Assembly (NCBI GenBank): GCA_021030915.1
Contig: JAGEMR010000044.1
Coordinates: 1-64,000, forward strand
Length of the DNA stretch: 64,000 bases
Direction: 5' to 3'
Origin: Astrothelium macrocarpum
Taxonomy: Eukaryota > Ascomycota > Dothideomycetes > Trypetheliales > Trypetheliaceae
The position numbers and the translations under genes are program-made. Position 1 is the first letter of the stretch, and each line of letters opens with the position of its first letter. Under the pieces are notes generated by a model, which worked only from the letters and a program-made list of their open reading frames with translations, had not been told where the DNA came from and searched no databases. This document shows positions 21,900 through 33,200 of this stretch, piece by piece.

Positions 21900-23195
21900 T
21901 CAACCAAACTGAACAAAACTGTACTGCCAATCATCAAGACTCTGACGCTCAAGAATATACCAAAGACCGTAAGCTATCAAAAGATGTCTGAATTCATCGT
22001 TTGTAAACCTGTCTGCAGGAATTTTGTAGGCAGTGCATGGCCGATACAGGATTGGGGGATTGTGCTTTGGGAAGAGTGCGTAACCTGGGGTCCGAGCCGA
22101 ACTGTGATAGGTTCTTCGAGAGATGGCACACTCGCGCCAACGGAATGCCCTGATGTACTGTAAATGATTATAATAGTCGCAAAGTGACCATGGTTGGCGC
22201 CAGGGCAGCGTGATCAGATGCGCACTCGAGTCAGTTATAGACCGTAAACCACACTCTTCTTGTGTCAGTGATTTGTTGGACTCAAAGGTGAACTGCCATC
22301 CCTGAGACTCGTATTCGCGGCGAGCACTTTCTGGAGAATCTGTATCGGGAATGAATCTGGTCTTTTGCTTTGGCACGAATGATCGGCGATCGTATGCATC
22401 TACGGCATACAGATGTCCAACGGCAAACGCACTAATGAAGCATCGTACATGGCTCGAGTGAAAGACAGCTACTTCGGGAAGGACGCTTCGAACAGTATCA
22501 AGGACGAGAAGCCGGACCGATCTGTGCCGTCCACGCGGCAAAGGGATCTTGCCTTGGACCACATCGAACGGGCCAGAAACATGACGGCTGCCACGGATCA
22601 TCATAATATCGTACGCTCCGTCAGATCTATGTTCCAGTGTAACTGTAGCATCGCTCAAGAAATCCAGTGAGGTGTCGATCTGATAGAGCTTTCTCGCCAA
22701 GACTTGCGAAATCCTTTTGCGATGCGCTGGGATAGAGGCATCTGTGAGCACGTTGTGTACCGCACACCGGATTTCGCCATATGCACATGAAACCTCGATA
22801 CTACCGCCGTCCAGAGCCTCCCATAGCCGCTCGCTCGCATTCTGCCAAACGACCCGATCCTGTGTCAACACATGAAGTATGACCTGAAGGGATGCAGGAC
22901 GCGCGGGAACAATAATCTCAATTGGGCTTTCGGGACGGGAACTACCCGGGACAAAATGTTCTAACGCTAGGCTTCCACAAATGATGGCGCCCGACGCTGC
23001 AAGTCCATCAAGCATACGCTTTGGGTCTAGAGAGGCGTCGGCGAGAACTTTCGTAGGTGCCGATCGTTGTCGACACAATTCATGCATGTCAGACCGCACG
23101 GATGATAGCGCCGTCGCAAGACTTTCCGCGTCTTTGAGCGGCAAAATTTCAAAAAGTTCCTGAAGCATTTCTGTCGGCAAAATTTGAAGCGACAT
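21900..23195 (-). CDS. F-box-like protein, 431 aa
   Basis: An intact single-exon frame. Residues 1-40 are F-box-like (LQILPTEMLQELFEILPLKD), the motif that docks substrate adaptors to SCF ubiquitin ligases. Residues about 70-110 contain ICGSLALEHFVPG, followed by an IEIIVPARP strand. Many fungal F-box-like proteins have this arrangement; it recalls a nucleotidyltransferase-like fold, but I see no complete catalytic triad. The rest (about 200-431) has no domain I can name. The substrate is unknown. Confidence 0.7.
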   Translation of the reverse strand: MSLQILPTEMLQELFEILPLKDAESLATALSSVRSDMHELCRQRSAPTKVLADASLDPKRMLDGLAASGAIICGSLALEHFVPGSSRPESPIEIIVPARPASLQVILHVLTQDRVVWQNASERLWEALDGGSIEVSCAYGEIRCAVHNVLTDASIPAHRKRISQVLARKLYQIDTSLDFLSDATVTLEHRSDGAYDIMMIRGSRHVSGPFDVVQGKIPLPRGRHRSVRLLVLDTVRSVLPEVAVFHSSHVRCFISAFAVGHLYAVDAYDRRSFVPKQKTRFIPDTDSPESARREYESQGWQFTFESNKSLTQEECGLRSITDSSAHLITLPWRQPWSLCDYYNHLQYIRAFRWRECAISRRTYHSSARTPGYALFPKHNPPILYRPCTAYKIPADRFTNDEFRHLLIAYGLWYILERQSLDDWQYSFVQFG

Positions 23196-24055
23196 GATAC
23201 AATCAATTGTTGGCTGCTTACTTTTCTACATGGAATCTATTCGCTTTTTCAAAGAATCTTCATCTTTGCAGCGGCAAAGGCCAACAGCTGGAGAGCTCTT
23301 ATTGTGTTTCAACGCCGCTGACGCTAGCTAGGGATTTCTGATCAGGAGTTGACGGCAGCGGCAGATGTAAATTGTCATTGGTCATATCGCCAACACCGTC
23401 ACCGAACCGAATCAGTATTGACATTGGGAGGCAATTTAAGCCCAGCCGCCGTGGGCGCCAATCTCAAAGTGAAACAAGCGTTGATTGACAACTAAATCCA
23501 GGGTAAGCGAGCTGCCGGACGTGGGTACAAAACCTTAATTTAATGTAACGACAATATTGGATACCATTTGTGGTACACTTGCAAGGAACGGCTCGAAATG
23601 ATGTTACGTATCTCACCGACTTTGAAGCAAATGCCGTCTTGAGCTCACATGACCAAAACTTGATGCCGTATCCCGCACATATCAGGGATGTTTTTGAGGC
23701 ACAGTACAGAATGTCTCCGAGATCGAAGATCAATTCTTTCCCCTCAAAGCGAGTGGAATGACAAGGCATGACAAACATAATTTCTGGGCAGAGCATATTC
23801 CCCTTGTCGTTAGTCAACCAACTAGCATTAGGCACAAGTGCATTATGCGGTAGGCTCTCCTGCAGCTAGTGCGCACACCCTTTGCGGCTGAACCACCGTG
23901 AAGTGGAGGTGAGATAAAGCAGTTTTTCTCAGCCCAACAAGACTGACTTTCCCAAGCGACTCTGCGCCGCTACAAGTTACGTGATGAAGTGATTAAGAAA
24001 AACATACAGAGGCTAATTTGTGCATCGGTCTTGCTTTGGAAAACCCTATTATGCC
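23196..24055. other. Intergenic
   Basis: One minus ORF of 123 codons (23464-23835) has no recognisable domain and overlaps a + ORF. Not called. The divergent or upstream control region of the F-box gene must lie at the left edge. Confidence 0.5.
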
Positions 24056-25411
24056 CTAACTCAAATCAAGCAAAATGTTGTTGATGTACACAGACAATTT
24101 CTCTCTCCCAGAGCGAAGACGAAGGCGAGACTCGAAGAAATTGTCATAAAAAGGCACGTGCCATAACTGACAATGGAATTCACTACATCCGTATTCTTTC
24201 CGTTTGATGTGTTCTGTCAAATGCTCGGCTGCGTCAGACTCCATTTTAATACTAAGACATTGGAGGTGATGCAACTGCTCGGCACCTCGCAGGGTGCCAG
24301 TCGGGGAGAGAACAGGTTCAACCCAAATCTTTCGTAGTTGCGCAATTGGAGCGAGCGGATCTTCAGTGGCGCATGCATCAGTCGGAATGTGAATCGTGAT
24401 TCGTCGAAGGTTCCTCAGAAGATGCACCGAGACGAAATCTTGGATATGGATCAAAGGCATTATGATGTAACTATCAGGCTCTGGAATTCGCAAATCAAAC
24501 GGAGTATAGTATAGCACGTCACGAGCTTCTTGGGAGATCATTTTATTCACCAGAAGAATTGATGGGGTAGACTTCTTGACATCCACATGGTGCCGGGCGA
24601 CGAGGGCCTTTTTCTCGTGTGTTTGGATGAGTGCATCGGTCTCGAAATATATCCTAGTACTGATACTATCGAAGTCGAATAGGTACCGGTAGATCTTCAT
24701 ACGTAATTCACGTGCGATCTGGAGAAATTGGGAGGGCTGCTCAGGCCGTGCAATGCAAGCGAGATCGCACCCCAATTCCCTAAATGTGGTTGTATAAGAA
24801 TGCCGGAGAAAATGTGCGTAAAGCTCGTTTTCGCTGAACCGAAGCTGGGTTAAAAAGTCGTTCTGATTCTTATCATGCCAGGCACAAATAGGGTTGCACC
24901 TTTCTTGATCACTAGGCTTGAAATGGAAATGAAGCTCGTATTCGTCTTCGTTCTTCTCGAAATGTTCGTACGCCTCCTTTTCAATCTCCTGTATCATGTC
25001 AACATAGATAGGTAAGAGCAGGTGTAAGAAACTGACCAAAATATCGTCTGTGAAACCCATAAGGTGACGTTGTCGAGTGGGCTTGTAGAAATCATAGATG
25101 AAAATCGACTCGTCCATGGCACGCCACGTGCTAAAGGCCCACTTGACTTGAAGTGCATGTAGCCAACCGGGCAACGAAGACAGATTGAACCCATGAGACG
25201 GATCCTCGATCAGTTGTTGATACCAATACAAAGCGATTCCTCGCAATGTTGCGGGGACGTTGATCTTCTTTCCACCTGCGTGAACTTTTCTGAGGTTTGA
25301 GGTGAAATCATAAACAGACTTGTAAGTTACAATAGACCCATGGACATCTATGCCCTTTTGACCTGGATCAAAACAACCGGACTCGCTGAGCGAGGCATAA
25401 GGTCTGTCCAT
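24056..25411 (-). CDS. Hypothetical protein, 451 aa, with DUF7730/2EXR-like C-terminal half
   Basis: An intact single-exon frame. The C-terminal half shows the F-box-like opening and conserved core of fungal DUF7730/2EXR proteins: LQIARELRMKIYRYLF, then ILLVNKMISQEARDVLYYTP, then MPLIHIQDFVSVHLLRNLRR. The N-terminal 200 residues (VKWAFSTWRAMDESIFIYDF region) are not recognised. The molecular function of the family is unknown. The gene lies head-to-head, across about 430 bp, from the next gene at 25840. Confidence 0.6.
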   Translation of the reverse strand: MDRPYASLSESGCFDPGQKGIDVHGSIVTYKSVYDFTSNLRKVHAGGKKINVPATLRGIALYWYQQLIEDPSHGFNLSSLPGWLHALQVKWAFSTWRAMDESIFIYDFYKPTRQRHLMGFTDDILVSFLHLLLPIYVDMIQEIEKEAYEHFEKNEDEYELHFHFKPSDQERCNPICAWHDKNQNDFLTQLRFSENELYAHFLRHSYTTTFRELGCDLACIARPEQPSQFLQIARELRMKIYRYLFDFDSISTRIYFETDALIQTHEKKALVARHHVDVKKSTPSILLVNKMISQEARDVLYYTPFDLRIPEPDSYIIMPLIHIQDFVSVHLLRNLRRITIHIPTDACATEDPLAPIAQLRKIWVEPVLSPTGTLRGAEQLHHLQCLSIKMESDAAEHLTEHIKRKEYGCSEFHCQLWHVPFYDNFFESRLRLRSGREKLSVYINNILLDLS

Positions 25412-25839
25412 TGCGATATCGAGTCAGTATTACTCTGAACACAAGATCAATACGAAACCGGGCGTGTATGATGGTTGCTTTAAAGGCCTTGGGAGGACCG
25501 GCACAGCTACCTGCATACCACTACTTTGGATCATGTCTAATCGTGAACACTTCGGGCTCGATCCAACAGAAGGATCTGCGTCTACGCCGTACAACCACGC
25601 CCACAACACGCAGTTATCGTTGGCTGAAAGAGTCGAAACAGGCATCTCATAATCTTGACTGAGCCCATATCCCTGTGACCAATAGGGCTTGCAATAGAGC
25701 CGCTCAGGTCAATTAGGCGCTAGACCTTAATCTAGGCATGACAGGATCAACATACAAGAGCTGAATGGAAGCAGAAGATCAGAAATATGAAAATTGAATA
25801 GAGGCGTTCAAACAATGTCGGACGGAGAAAATCCATACT
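25412..25839. other. Divergent intergenic region
   Basis: Short overlapping ORFs on both strands only. It lies between two divergent genes, so it probably contains both promoters. Confidence 0.45.
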
Positions 25840-26571
25840 GTGATGGTGTGCTTATCCTCGCCTCGACACATGGCGGCAGCAGTGCTAATACAAACTTCAA
25901 CAGATCCGACTGACATATCTTTGCGAGAGAAACAGTACATAGAGAGCGGGGACGACAATGTTGCCCTGGAGGCCTGGAAAAATGCAAGATTCTATGGAGA
26001 TATTATTCGATTAAATTCCAAGTTCCTTTGCGGATATATATCGGTCTGCATTACACCGTACACGGCCAGGCCACTACAGGCTGAGACCGAGCCACTTGTT
26101 CAAGAGCTGATAACGCTCCACACTTATGGCTTCTTGACATACGAGAGTCAGCTGGGTGACTACGGCATTATTGAAGCTGGACGTTATCGTCATACCGACA
26201 AAGAGATTCCTGTGGGCAGTTTGGAAGCAGAGCGACTTCCATGGTTGAAATTCGTGATGCCAGTCGAGATCGACCTCGTCCCTGGAGACACAATTTCCGA
26301 CTTTTGTGATTCGTTGAAAAAACGGTGTGACCTTTATGTGAGTATGATATCGATTCATCCTGAAGCGATAGTACACCATTCGGGCGAGGGATATTGTGTC
26401 ACTTATCGCCAGCGTGTGAAACCCCCGGTGGCGAATTCGTCTACTGAACCATGGACCGAAACCAAGTACTACTTTCCGAGACTCGATGGCGAAGTTCCAG
26501 GGTTTGGCACTCAAGTTGAAGACTTACTGATGAGAGAACTCGAATCTAATGGACAGATTGATTGCTTGTGA
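25840..26571 (+). CDS. Hypothetical protein, 243 aa (weakly DUF6919-like)
   Basis: An intact frame with balanced composition. The segment VQELITLHTYGFLTYESQLGD resembles the core of DUF6919-type proteins (a short conserved block before a Tyr-Ser-Gln motif), but that is a recollection of a pattern, not a search. No signal peptide or membrane segment is evident. The start may be the second ATG (25843) or the ATG at 25870. Function unknown. Confidence 0.55.
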   Translation: MMVCLSSPRHMAAAVLIQTSTDPTDISLREKQYIESGDDNVALEAWKNARFYGDIIRLNSKFLCGYISVCITPYTARPLQAETEPLVQELITLHTYGFLTYESQLGDYGIIEAGRYRHTDKEIPVGSLEAERLPWLKFVMPVEIDLVPGDTISDFCDSLKKRCDLYVSMISIHPEAIVHHSGEGYCVTYRQRVKPPVANSSTEPWTETKYYFPRLDGEVPGFGTQVEDLLMRELESNGQIDCL

Positions 26572-27024
26572 GAACTCTGTAGCTCCAGGTCGGTTTGGGG
26601 CTGCAGTTTTATATGCTATCTACCAGCCATCCGAATAACTAACCAGCCATCTCAATAGCTAACCAGCCATCTTAATAAGGTTCGGAGGTCTCTGCAGATC
26701 CATAGGGTCTCATTTCCTGTCACTTACTTATGCTGGATCCCGTCAAAAACACGAAGCCGATCTTCGTCATGGTCGCTGCGAAAGAACAGAATTGTGACTT
26801 GATCAAGCTGATAGAGGAATTGGCTATAGCTGCTCGTATGACGCCAATATTCGATCTCGGAGACTTGAATTCAAAGGCGTATCCATAAGCACCGATCGGC
26901 ATTGAGTGCCAAAGAGATGATATCGTAAAATGTCTTGGATATCGATCAAATATAGCCTCACTTCTGTCATCGAATATATTAGTCTGTATCAATTCATGTT
27001 GAAGGAATGCATTCAGTAGATATA
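26572..27024. other. Intergenic with a small tandem repeat
   Basis: No recognised gene. A minus ORF of 115 codons (26720-27067) runs into the inverted terminal repeat and is not credible. Confidence 0.5.
26620..26680. repeat. Three-copy 20-bp tandem repeat
   Basis: Three imperfect copies of TAACCAGCCATCTCAATAGC (variants TACCAGCCATCCGAATAAC and TAACCAGCCATCTTAATAAG). Confidence 0.85.
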
Positions 27025-27087
27025 ACATCCGTCCCTGGGTTGCGGGACACCCCCCGACACGGGACAAATCGCAGGTACCTCGACTTT
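27025..27087 (+). repeat. Inverted terminal repeat, left (TIR family 1)
   Basis: About 62 bp, matching the inverted copy at 39424-39485. Similarity to the fragment at 5335 extends further inward (to about 27200), including CGTCATGTATA.TG.TTACTTTT. Confidence 0.85.
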
Positions 27088-27298
27088 ACAACAATCTTGG
27101 CTCCGCATACATATAAAAATTCGTGTATCTCTTAGTCCGTCATGTATAGTGATTACTTTTGTATTTTTAAAATTTTGTTTATCTATAAATTACAATTGCA
27201 CTATTGCTTTGCCGTTTAGCTATTACCGAGCTTTTTTGGTCGCAAAAAACGAATCGGAGTAACACAGCTCCACCACCAAACTCTTGTCACTTCAACTA

Positions 27299-29175
27299 GG
27301 GTCAACCACGGTGTTTTGAGACAGCCTACACCTTGAGACACGCTGTACATGCGCTCCGCATGCGATCAGCACAAAATTTACATGCACTCAACCATGACTA
27401 CTCAAATTTCTTCAAAAAAAGCAGAATTAGAAAATAAAATAGAAGCTGCTCGTAATGCACTTTTTCAAAATTCATTTTTATTTATTCGTGAGGCTGCACG
27501 TATGTTCAAAGTTGCTCATGCGACTTTGACGCCCAGGCTAAACGGTGGCCAATCGCATATTGCAGCTATGGAATCACAACAACTTCTAACAAATACTGAA
27601 GAATCAACTTTAATTCATTGGATTAAACAATATACTATTGCAGGAACTCCAGTTACACGCTCGTTGTTGATTGAATTTGCTGAACTTTTACGAGAGAAGC
27701 GCGTTCATTACGCGTCTCACCTACGTCCCGCACAAATCTATCTTGAACCAATTGGCGCCCATTGGATTAACCGCTTTATCAAACGACATCCTCAAATTCG
27801 CAATATGTACACTGCTCAGCTTGAATCTGCTCGCATGAATGGAGCCACTATAGAGACGGTGAATCGCTGGTTTGACGCACTCGAAACGCAGCAGAAAGAG
27901 CATGGATATAACACCTCAGACATCTACAATATGGACGAGTCAGGCTTTGGTATTGGAGAAGAGCAATCATCTAAGGTGCTAGTTCATCTTGATATAAAAA
28001 AGAGACAAAAAGTGGTAATGGGCAAACAAGAATGGGTTACGGTGGTTGAGTGTATCAGCGCAGCAGGCGAAGCACTTGCGCCTCTCTTGATCTTCAAAGG
28101 TGCACAATTGAATTCGCGCTGGCTTAGCGAAGGTACACCGCAGGAGTATCGCTTCGCAACTAGCAAGAACGGCTGGACGTCAAATGAATTGGCATTCCAC
28201 TGGTTGACTGAGATTTTCGATCCTTTAACACGCGAGAAGTGTGCGAATCGCAGGCGTCTTCTCATCGCAGACGGCCACGGCAGCCATATTCAAGCCAAAT
28301 TTATCGCCTATTGTATAGACAACAAGATCGACCTTATGATTATGCCACCTCATTGTTCGCATCTACTCCAACCGCTTGATGTGGGCGTGTTCTCTGCGTT
28401 TAAGCGATACCACACAAGCGAAACAGCTGCGCTCAGCATGCTCAGCACACAACGTACGCCTAAGGCAGAATGGATTGAGATTTTCACTCGGACACGTAAT
28501 ATGGCTATGTCAAAAGAAAATATTCGTGCTGGCTTTCGAGGCACAGGTATAATGCCTTTGAATCGCAGGCGAATCTTGGATGACTTACCTACTATCCAAA
28601 ATGCGCCCGGTACAAAAGCTTCCACACCACCTATTTCGACCGATTTGGATCTCTCAGTGTTAAAGAGCTCTCCTCCAGAAGCTGTTGAACTCAGCAAATC
28701 AAATCAAAAGTTCATAGAAGCTTTGGATAAGAGTGACGCAGTTGATTCGCAGGTGAAGCGCTATGCTGAGCGTATGACCCGTAGATGCGAATCACAAAAC
28801 GCTACAATCGCCATTATAGCTAAACAATTGACAGATATGTCAGAGCTTCTTGGTAAACGAAAGCGCAATACTAAAGGTAAGAGAGTTCAATTAGAGGGTG
28901 TTAGCGTCTATTCAACTGCGAATGTATTGCGAGTTGCCAGCGCTTCAGAGGCGAAGCTGCATGCGAAACGTCGCCGTGGACGACCAACAAAGGCTGCAAC
29001 AAAAAAAGAAGAGCCGAAAGAGATCAATTATGTATCTAGTGATTCTTCAGATAGCTCAGAGTTAGATTTAGAGAAGTGGTTGTAAAATGCATGAGGTTCG
29101 CAGACTGATCGCATGCGGAACGCATGTACAGCGTGTCTCAAGGTGTAGGCTGTCTCAAAACACCGTGGTTGACCC
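27299..29175 (+). mobile_element. Intact pogo-type DNA transposon, copy 1
   Basis: 1,877 bp flanked by TA duplications (27297-27298 and 29176-29177). The 71-bp terminal inverted repeats (27299-27369 and 29105-29175) begin GGGTCAACCACGGTGTTTTG and differ at a single position. The transposase frame inside is uninterrupted. Near-identical repeats plus an open frame imply recent insertion, and the element may still be able to move. Confidence 0.95.
27394..29085 (+). CDS. Pogo-type (DDE_1) transposase
   Basis: About 563 aa from ATG 27394 (the frame extends 15 codons further upstream into the repeat). The N-terminus has a psq-like helix-turn-helix (FLFIREAARMFKVAHATLTP), then a CENP-B-type DNA-binding segment (HWINRFIKRHPQIRN). 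The catalytic acids are visible: D1 in NMDESGFGIGEEQ, D2 in LLIADGHGSHIQ, D3 in HLLQPLDVGVFSAFKRYH. The C-terminal tail is basic and coiled (KRKRNTKGKR, KRRRGRPTKAA). It would cut at the 71-bp repeats and reinsert at TA. The same family produced the degenerate copy at 35253-39268. Confidence 0.95.
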   Translation: MTTQISSKKAELENKIEAARNALFQNSFLFIREAARMFKVAHATLTPRLNGGQSHIAAMESQQLLTNTEESTLIHWIKQYTIAGTPVTRSLLIEFAELLREKRVHYASHLRPAQIYLEPIGAHWINRFIKRHPQIRNMYTAQLESARMNGATIETVNRWFDALETQQKEHGYNTSDIYNMDESGFGIGEEQSSKVLVHLDIKKRQKVVMGKQEWVTVVECISAAGEALAPLLIFKGAQLNSRWLSEGTPQEYRFATSKNGWTSNELAFHWLTEIFDPLTREKCANRRRLLIADGHGSHIQAKFIAYCIDNKIDLMIMPPHCSHLLQPLDVGVFSAFKRYHTSETAALSMLSTQRTPKAEWIEIFTRTRNMAMSKENIRAGFRGTGIMPLNRRRILDDLPTIQNAPGTKASTPPISTDLDLSVLKSSPPEAVELSKSNQKFIEALDKSDAVDSQVKRYAERMTRRCESQNATIAIIAKQLTDMSELLGKRKRNTKGKRVQLEGVSVYSTANVLRVASASEAKLHAKRRRGRPTKAATKKEEPKEINYVSSDSSDSSELDLEKWL

Positions 29176-29177
29176 TA

Positions 29178-30241
29178 TAAATATAAAGGTTATAATCGTA
29201 TTAGAGAGCTCTGCTATCATATCAGAAAGTTCTTCTCAGACTCGTGGCTACCGTAAAACGCGAATTGACCCACCGCCGCTAAGCCGATTGGTACTTGCTG
29301 ATCGCAGCTAGTCTGCTTTTAGATAGTATAATACAGCAAAGTATAGTCCCTTGTAATTAACATGATGTAATTTATCAGCCAATATTTGTGGCTGTAAGTG
29401 GCTGCGGCCTCTGTGGCTGTGGCCTCTGTGGCTGTGGCCTCTGTGGCTGTCATACTTGCCTTTCTCAATAAAATATACAGTCAGTCTTGCAGATAGTAAC
29501 ACTATCTAACAATGACTTGCTTCTATCGTGCTAGAGATAACTATCTCATTACAAGATTACGCAATAACAGATAACGTAAGCTTTTCCTTTGTTATAAATA
29601 TGACGCAATCTATCATGCCATATTTGTGTATCGCAGGCTAAGGCACTTTGGGAACCTCAGTCGAGATTACAGATCACGCTTGCCAAGATATTAGCTAGAT
29701 CAGCCCGGTCGACCCGATCGGCGCACTTAGACAGCTACAATCAGCTCGCTGCATTTTATCATTATCCGCCTTCAGCCCTCTCGTGCGTCATTGTGGCCGC
29801 CACATCTGTGGCTGTGCAAAAATTTCCTTTGGGCTTTAGTAATGGGCTTGCGCCTGTCCAGCATTATCCTGAGGTTGTTTTGTTCCGTCTTCAGAATTAG
29901 CCTGATTTCTGTAAGATATTGTGCCTTCTGCACCTCGGAATGGCGTAATCATAGCGCTTATGCCATCCCTGATATAATTGGAGAATAATCACAAACGCTT
30001 TATGTATTGACACTCGAGACAAGTTATCCCAATGTAGCCAATACTGTTCAGGCGGCCGTCTAAGCTGTATATGTGCTTATTAAGTTGCCCAGAATCTTCT
30101 GTTAGTTTGTTATAATTTTTGCTTAGAAATCGTTTTATATTTGAGCCTTGTTGTTGATAATCACATATACACAAAACTATTTAAAGATTATTTGAAGAAC
30201 TGGAGATGGGTGGGGAGGTGGTCTAGTCTCAAAAACAAACT
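29178..30241. other. Intergenic, AT-rich, with one minisatellite
   Basis: No gene recognised. Lies between pogo copy 1 and the 3' end of the NACHT-WD40 gene. Confidence 0.5.
29386..29452. repeat. 15-bp minisatellite
   Basis: Four tandem copies of GTGGCTGTGGCCTCT (the first with a C for T). Confidence 0.9.
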
Positions 30242-33200
30242 TTATATTCTATGCTTATTTTTTCCAAAGTCAAAGCTGAAAAAGGTTACTAAACCAGAAG
30301 GATGGCCAAGAACCATTATTTGTTCTCTTATTGCAACACAGCTTGCACGATACTCCACAGGTAGCCAAAGGAGCTTCTCTGAGTGTAGCATGACCCACTC
30401 GCCTGAAATACATAGATCAAGCTGTCCCCGCGTCAATGGCATGTCCGAATCGGGCCTGATGATCCCTTGATTGGTATAAAGGTACGAGCCATCGGCAGAA
30501 AAGGTAAGCTGGCGAACTCGAAATCCAGGTTCAAGCGTTGCCTGTAACTTGTCCGACTCGGCGTCCCAGAGCTTGATGGTCCCATCAAACGAGCCTGATG
30601 CTAGCCGTCTGCTGTCTGGCGAGAAGGTGACGGACTCCACCCAGCTGCTGTGGCCCTCGAGCGTCGTCTGCAGTTTGCCCGACTCGGCGTCCCAGAGCTT
30701 GATGGTCCTATCATCTGAGCCTGATGCTAGCCGTCTGCCGTCTGGAGAGAAGGTGACGGACTTCACCCGGCTGCTGTGGCCCTCGAGCGTCGTCTGCAGT
30801 TTGCCCGACTCGGCGTCCCAGAGCTTGATGGTCCCATCAAACGAGCNNNNNNNNNNNNNNNNNNNNNNNNNNNNNNNNNNNNNNNNNNNNNNNNNNNNNN
30901 NNNNNNNNNNNNNNNNNNNNNNNNNNNNNNNNNNNNNNNNNNNNNNGCTGCTGTGGCCCTCGAGCGTCGTCTGCAGTTTGCCCGACTCGGCGTCCCAGAG
31001 CTTGATGGTCCCATCAAACGAGCCTGATGCTAGCCGTCTGCCGTCTGGCGAGAAGGTGACGGACTCCACCCGGCTGCTGTGGCCCTCGAACGTCGTCTGC
31101 AGTTTGCCCGACTCGGCGTCCCAGAGCTTGATGGTCTTATCATCTGAGCCTGATGCTAGCCGTCTGCCGTCTGGCGAGAAGGTGACAGATTGGACCCGGT
31201 CGCCGTGGCCCTCGAGCGTCGCCAAGGCTGCACTCCATTCTTTGGGTAAGCCAGATATTCTTTGTATCCACCGAGGTATTGTTTCTCTAAAATGGCTTTT
31301 TACTAAACTATTCGTTGGTGCAAAGAGAAGTGTGCTGTAGTATGCCTGTAGCGGCGCCTGTTCAATTGCTGGCCAGCTATAAAGAGCGAGTCGCATTGTG
31401 TCATGAATGAAAGTGTATAAACATGAGCAGTCGTTCATCTACACTATGTGTTAGCTTGAAATTGTAATTCGTTAAATAGCTCTATATAGAAGAGAGAGTC
31501 ATACTTGATATTCCTGTGAAGAAGCTAAAGAATCGAGTTGAATAGTTGAGAGAACTCCATCAGGAATCCGCTGCATCCAACTCAAGGCCTCCAGCCAGTG
31601 GAGAAGGTGTTTTTTCAAAAATAAATGCACTTCGCTATTGTCCTTTAGGTGCATGCTATTTTTCTGCAAATGTTGGACCCAATACAAGCAAGAATATTGA
31701 AGCTCCACAGAAAGAAATTGCTCAACGATATTGTGTTCTATATTGGAAACAAGTACCCCTGGATAGTGTACGCCACAGATGTCTTGTTTGAGAGAAGTGG
31801 TCATACACTGTAGACAATGGTTGGCTAATATCTCATTTGCTTCGTTTTCGTCTATCCAAAAGTTGTGGTCCTTACATCTATCTCTTTTGAAAAGAAAGTC
31901 TCGAAATGAAGGGTGATGAAGACGAAGTGGAAAATTCCTGTTCTTAGGAATATTCAAAACAGAATGAAGATCTTCTAGGGCTTGGGTGATAGAATCTTCT
32001 GGCTCGGAGAGCAATCTACTTAATGCAGATATGGGAAGCGGCGAGGATAGGACAACAATACTTCCAAGAATTCGTCTTAGCATACGATAGGACTTTTGCT
32101 TTTCTGTATCTGTAAATTCCGATGGGACAGAGTTCTTAAGGACGGTGGTATAAATCTCGTCGAGATACCTCTCCGGATATTGCTTAGACGCAATAGTAGC
32201 ACTTCTAGTTTTCTCTACAATCAAGTCAAGTCTTGTGGCTATATGTTGTTGCCCTTCACCGATAAATTTGCAGGCAGTTGCAGCCCATATAAAAAGTCCA
32301 TCTGCAATCTGAACCATTTTTCTAATATTCTCTTCGCCTGGCCAGCTAGTAGGAAGAGAACGTTTGTCTGCAATGGCTTTGAGAGTCCATTCTAAAAATA
32401 CAGAGATATCATGATCTACAATCGATCGCGGTATTTCATGAAGGATAATGTCTTTATGTTCCGAATCCTGCATTTGAGAAAAGCCATATCGAATCGGAAC
32501 CTCAGGTCTACTTGTTAGGAGAATTCGTAGCTGAGCTGTTTTTAATGCTTTAGCATCAGCTAGGAGTTGGAGGATCATCCCAATAGCTAGGACATCATCG
32601 CACTCGTCAAGCGCGTCGATCACAAGAACATATGAAGTACAGTCCTTTTCTCTTTGCAACTTTGATAGCGGACCGAGCACCAGTGTTTGCCATTGGTTGC
32701 GGAGGGATAAGCCTGCAATATTACTTTGCTCTGAAATGGCATCAGAAATGTCTTGGCGTAAAGCGGATATCTTCTCAGCAAGCTGTGCGGCAATACTTGT
32801 GACGAATTTGCGCGCATTTCCAACATCCCCCCCACCCCGAGCGAAGAAGAAGCTTGCTCCTAGTCGACGTTGGTTGTCACACCTTTGCGCGGCTGTACGG
32901 GCAACTGTCGACTTTCCCGTACCAGCCAGGCCGTTCAGCCAAAAAATATGACGTTCATCGTCTCCATCAGCCCAGTTGTATATATCTCCAAGGAGATCGA
33001 TACGGGTATCGGGAAGGCAAACGGGCTCGTATTGTGTCGCATACGCATTGAATGGCGCTTCATCAGCGTACGGAAGGCGGCTGAGAAGGTTGCCTATGGA
33101 GATTTGATAGTCAGCAACTGTGCCTGAATTGGATCGGGAATTGGAACAGATGCTACACTACCTTTGTGAGAGCCATTAAAATGGACGTTCACATTCTCTG

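Noticed and set aside
30549..31340. Open + strand frame of 263 codons over the WD40 array
   Set aside because: Antisense shadow of the near-identical WD40 units.
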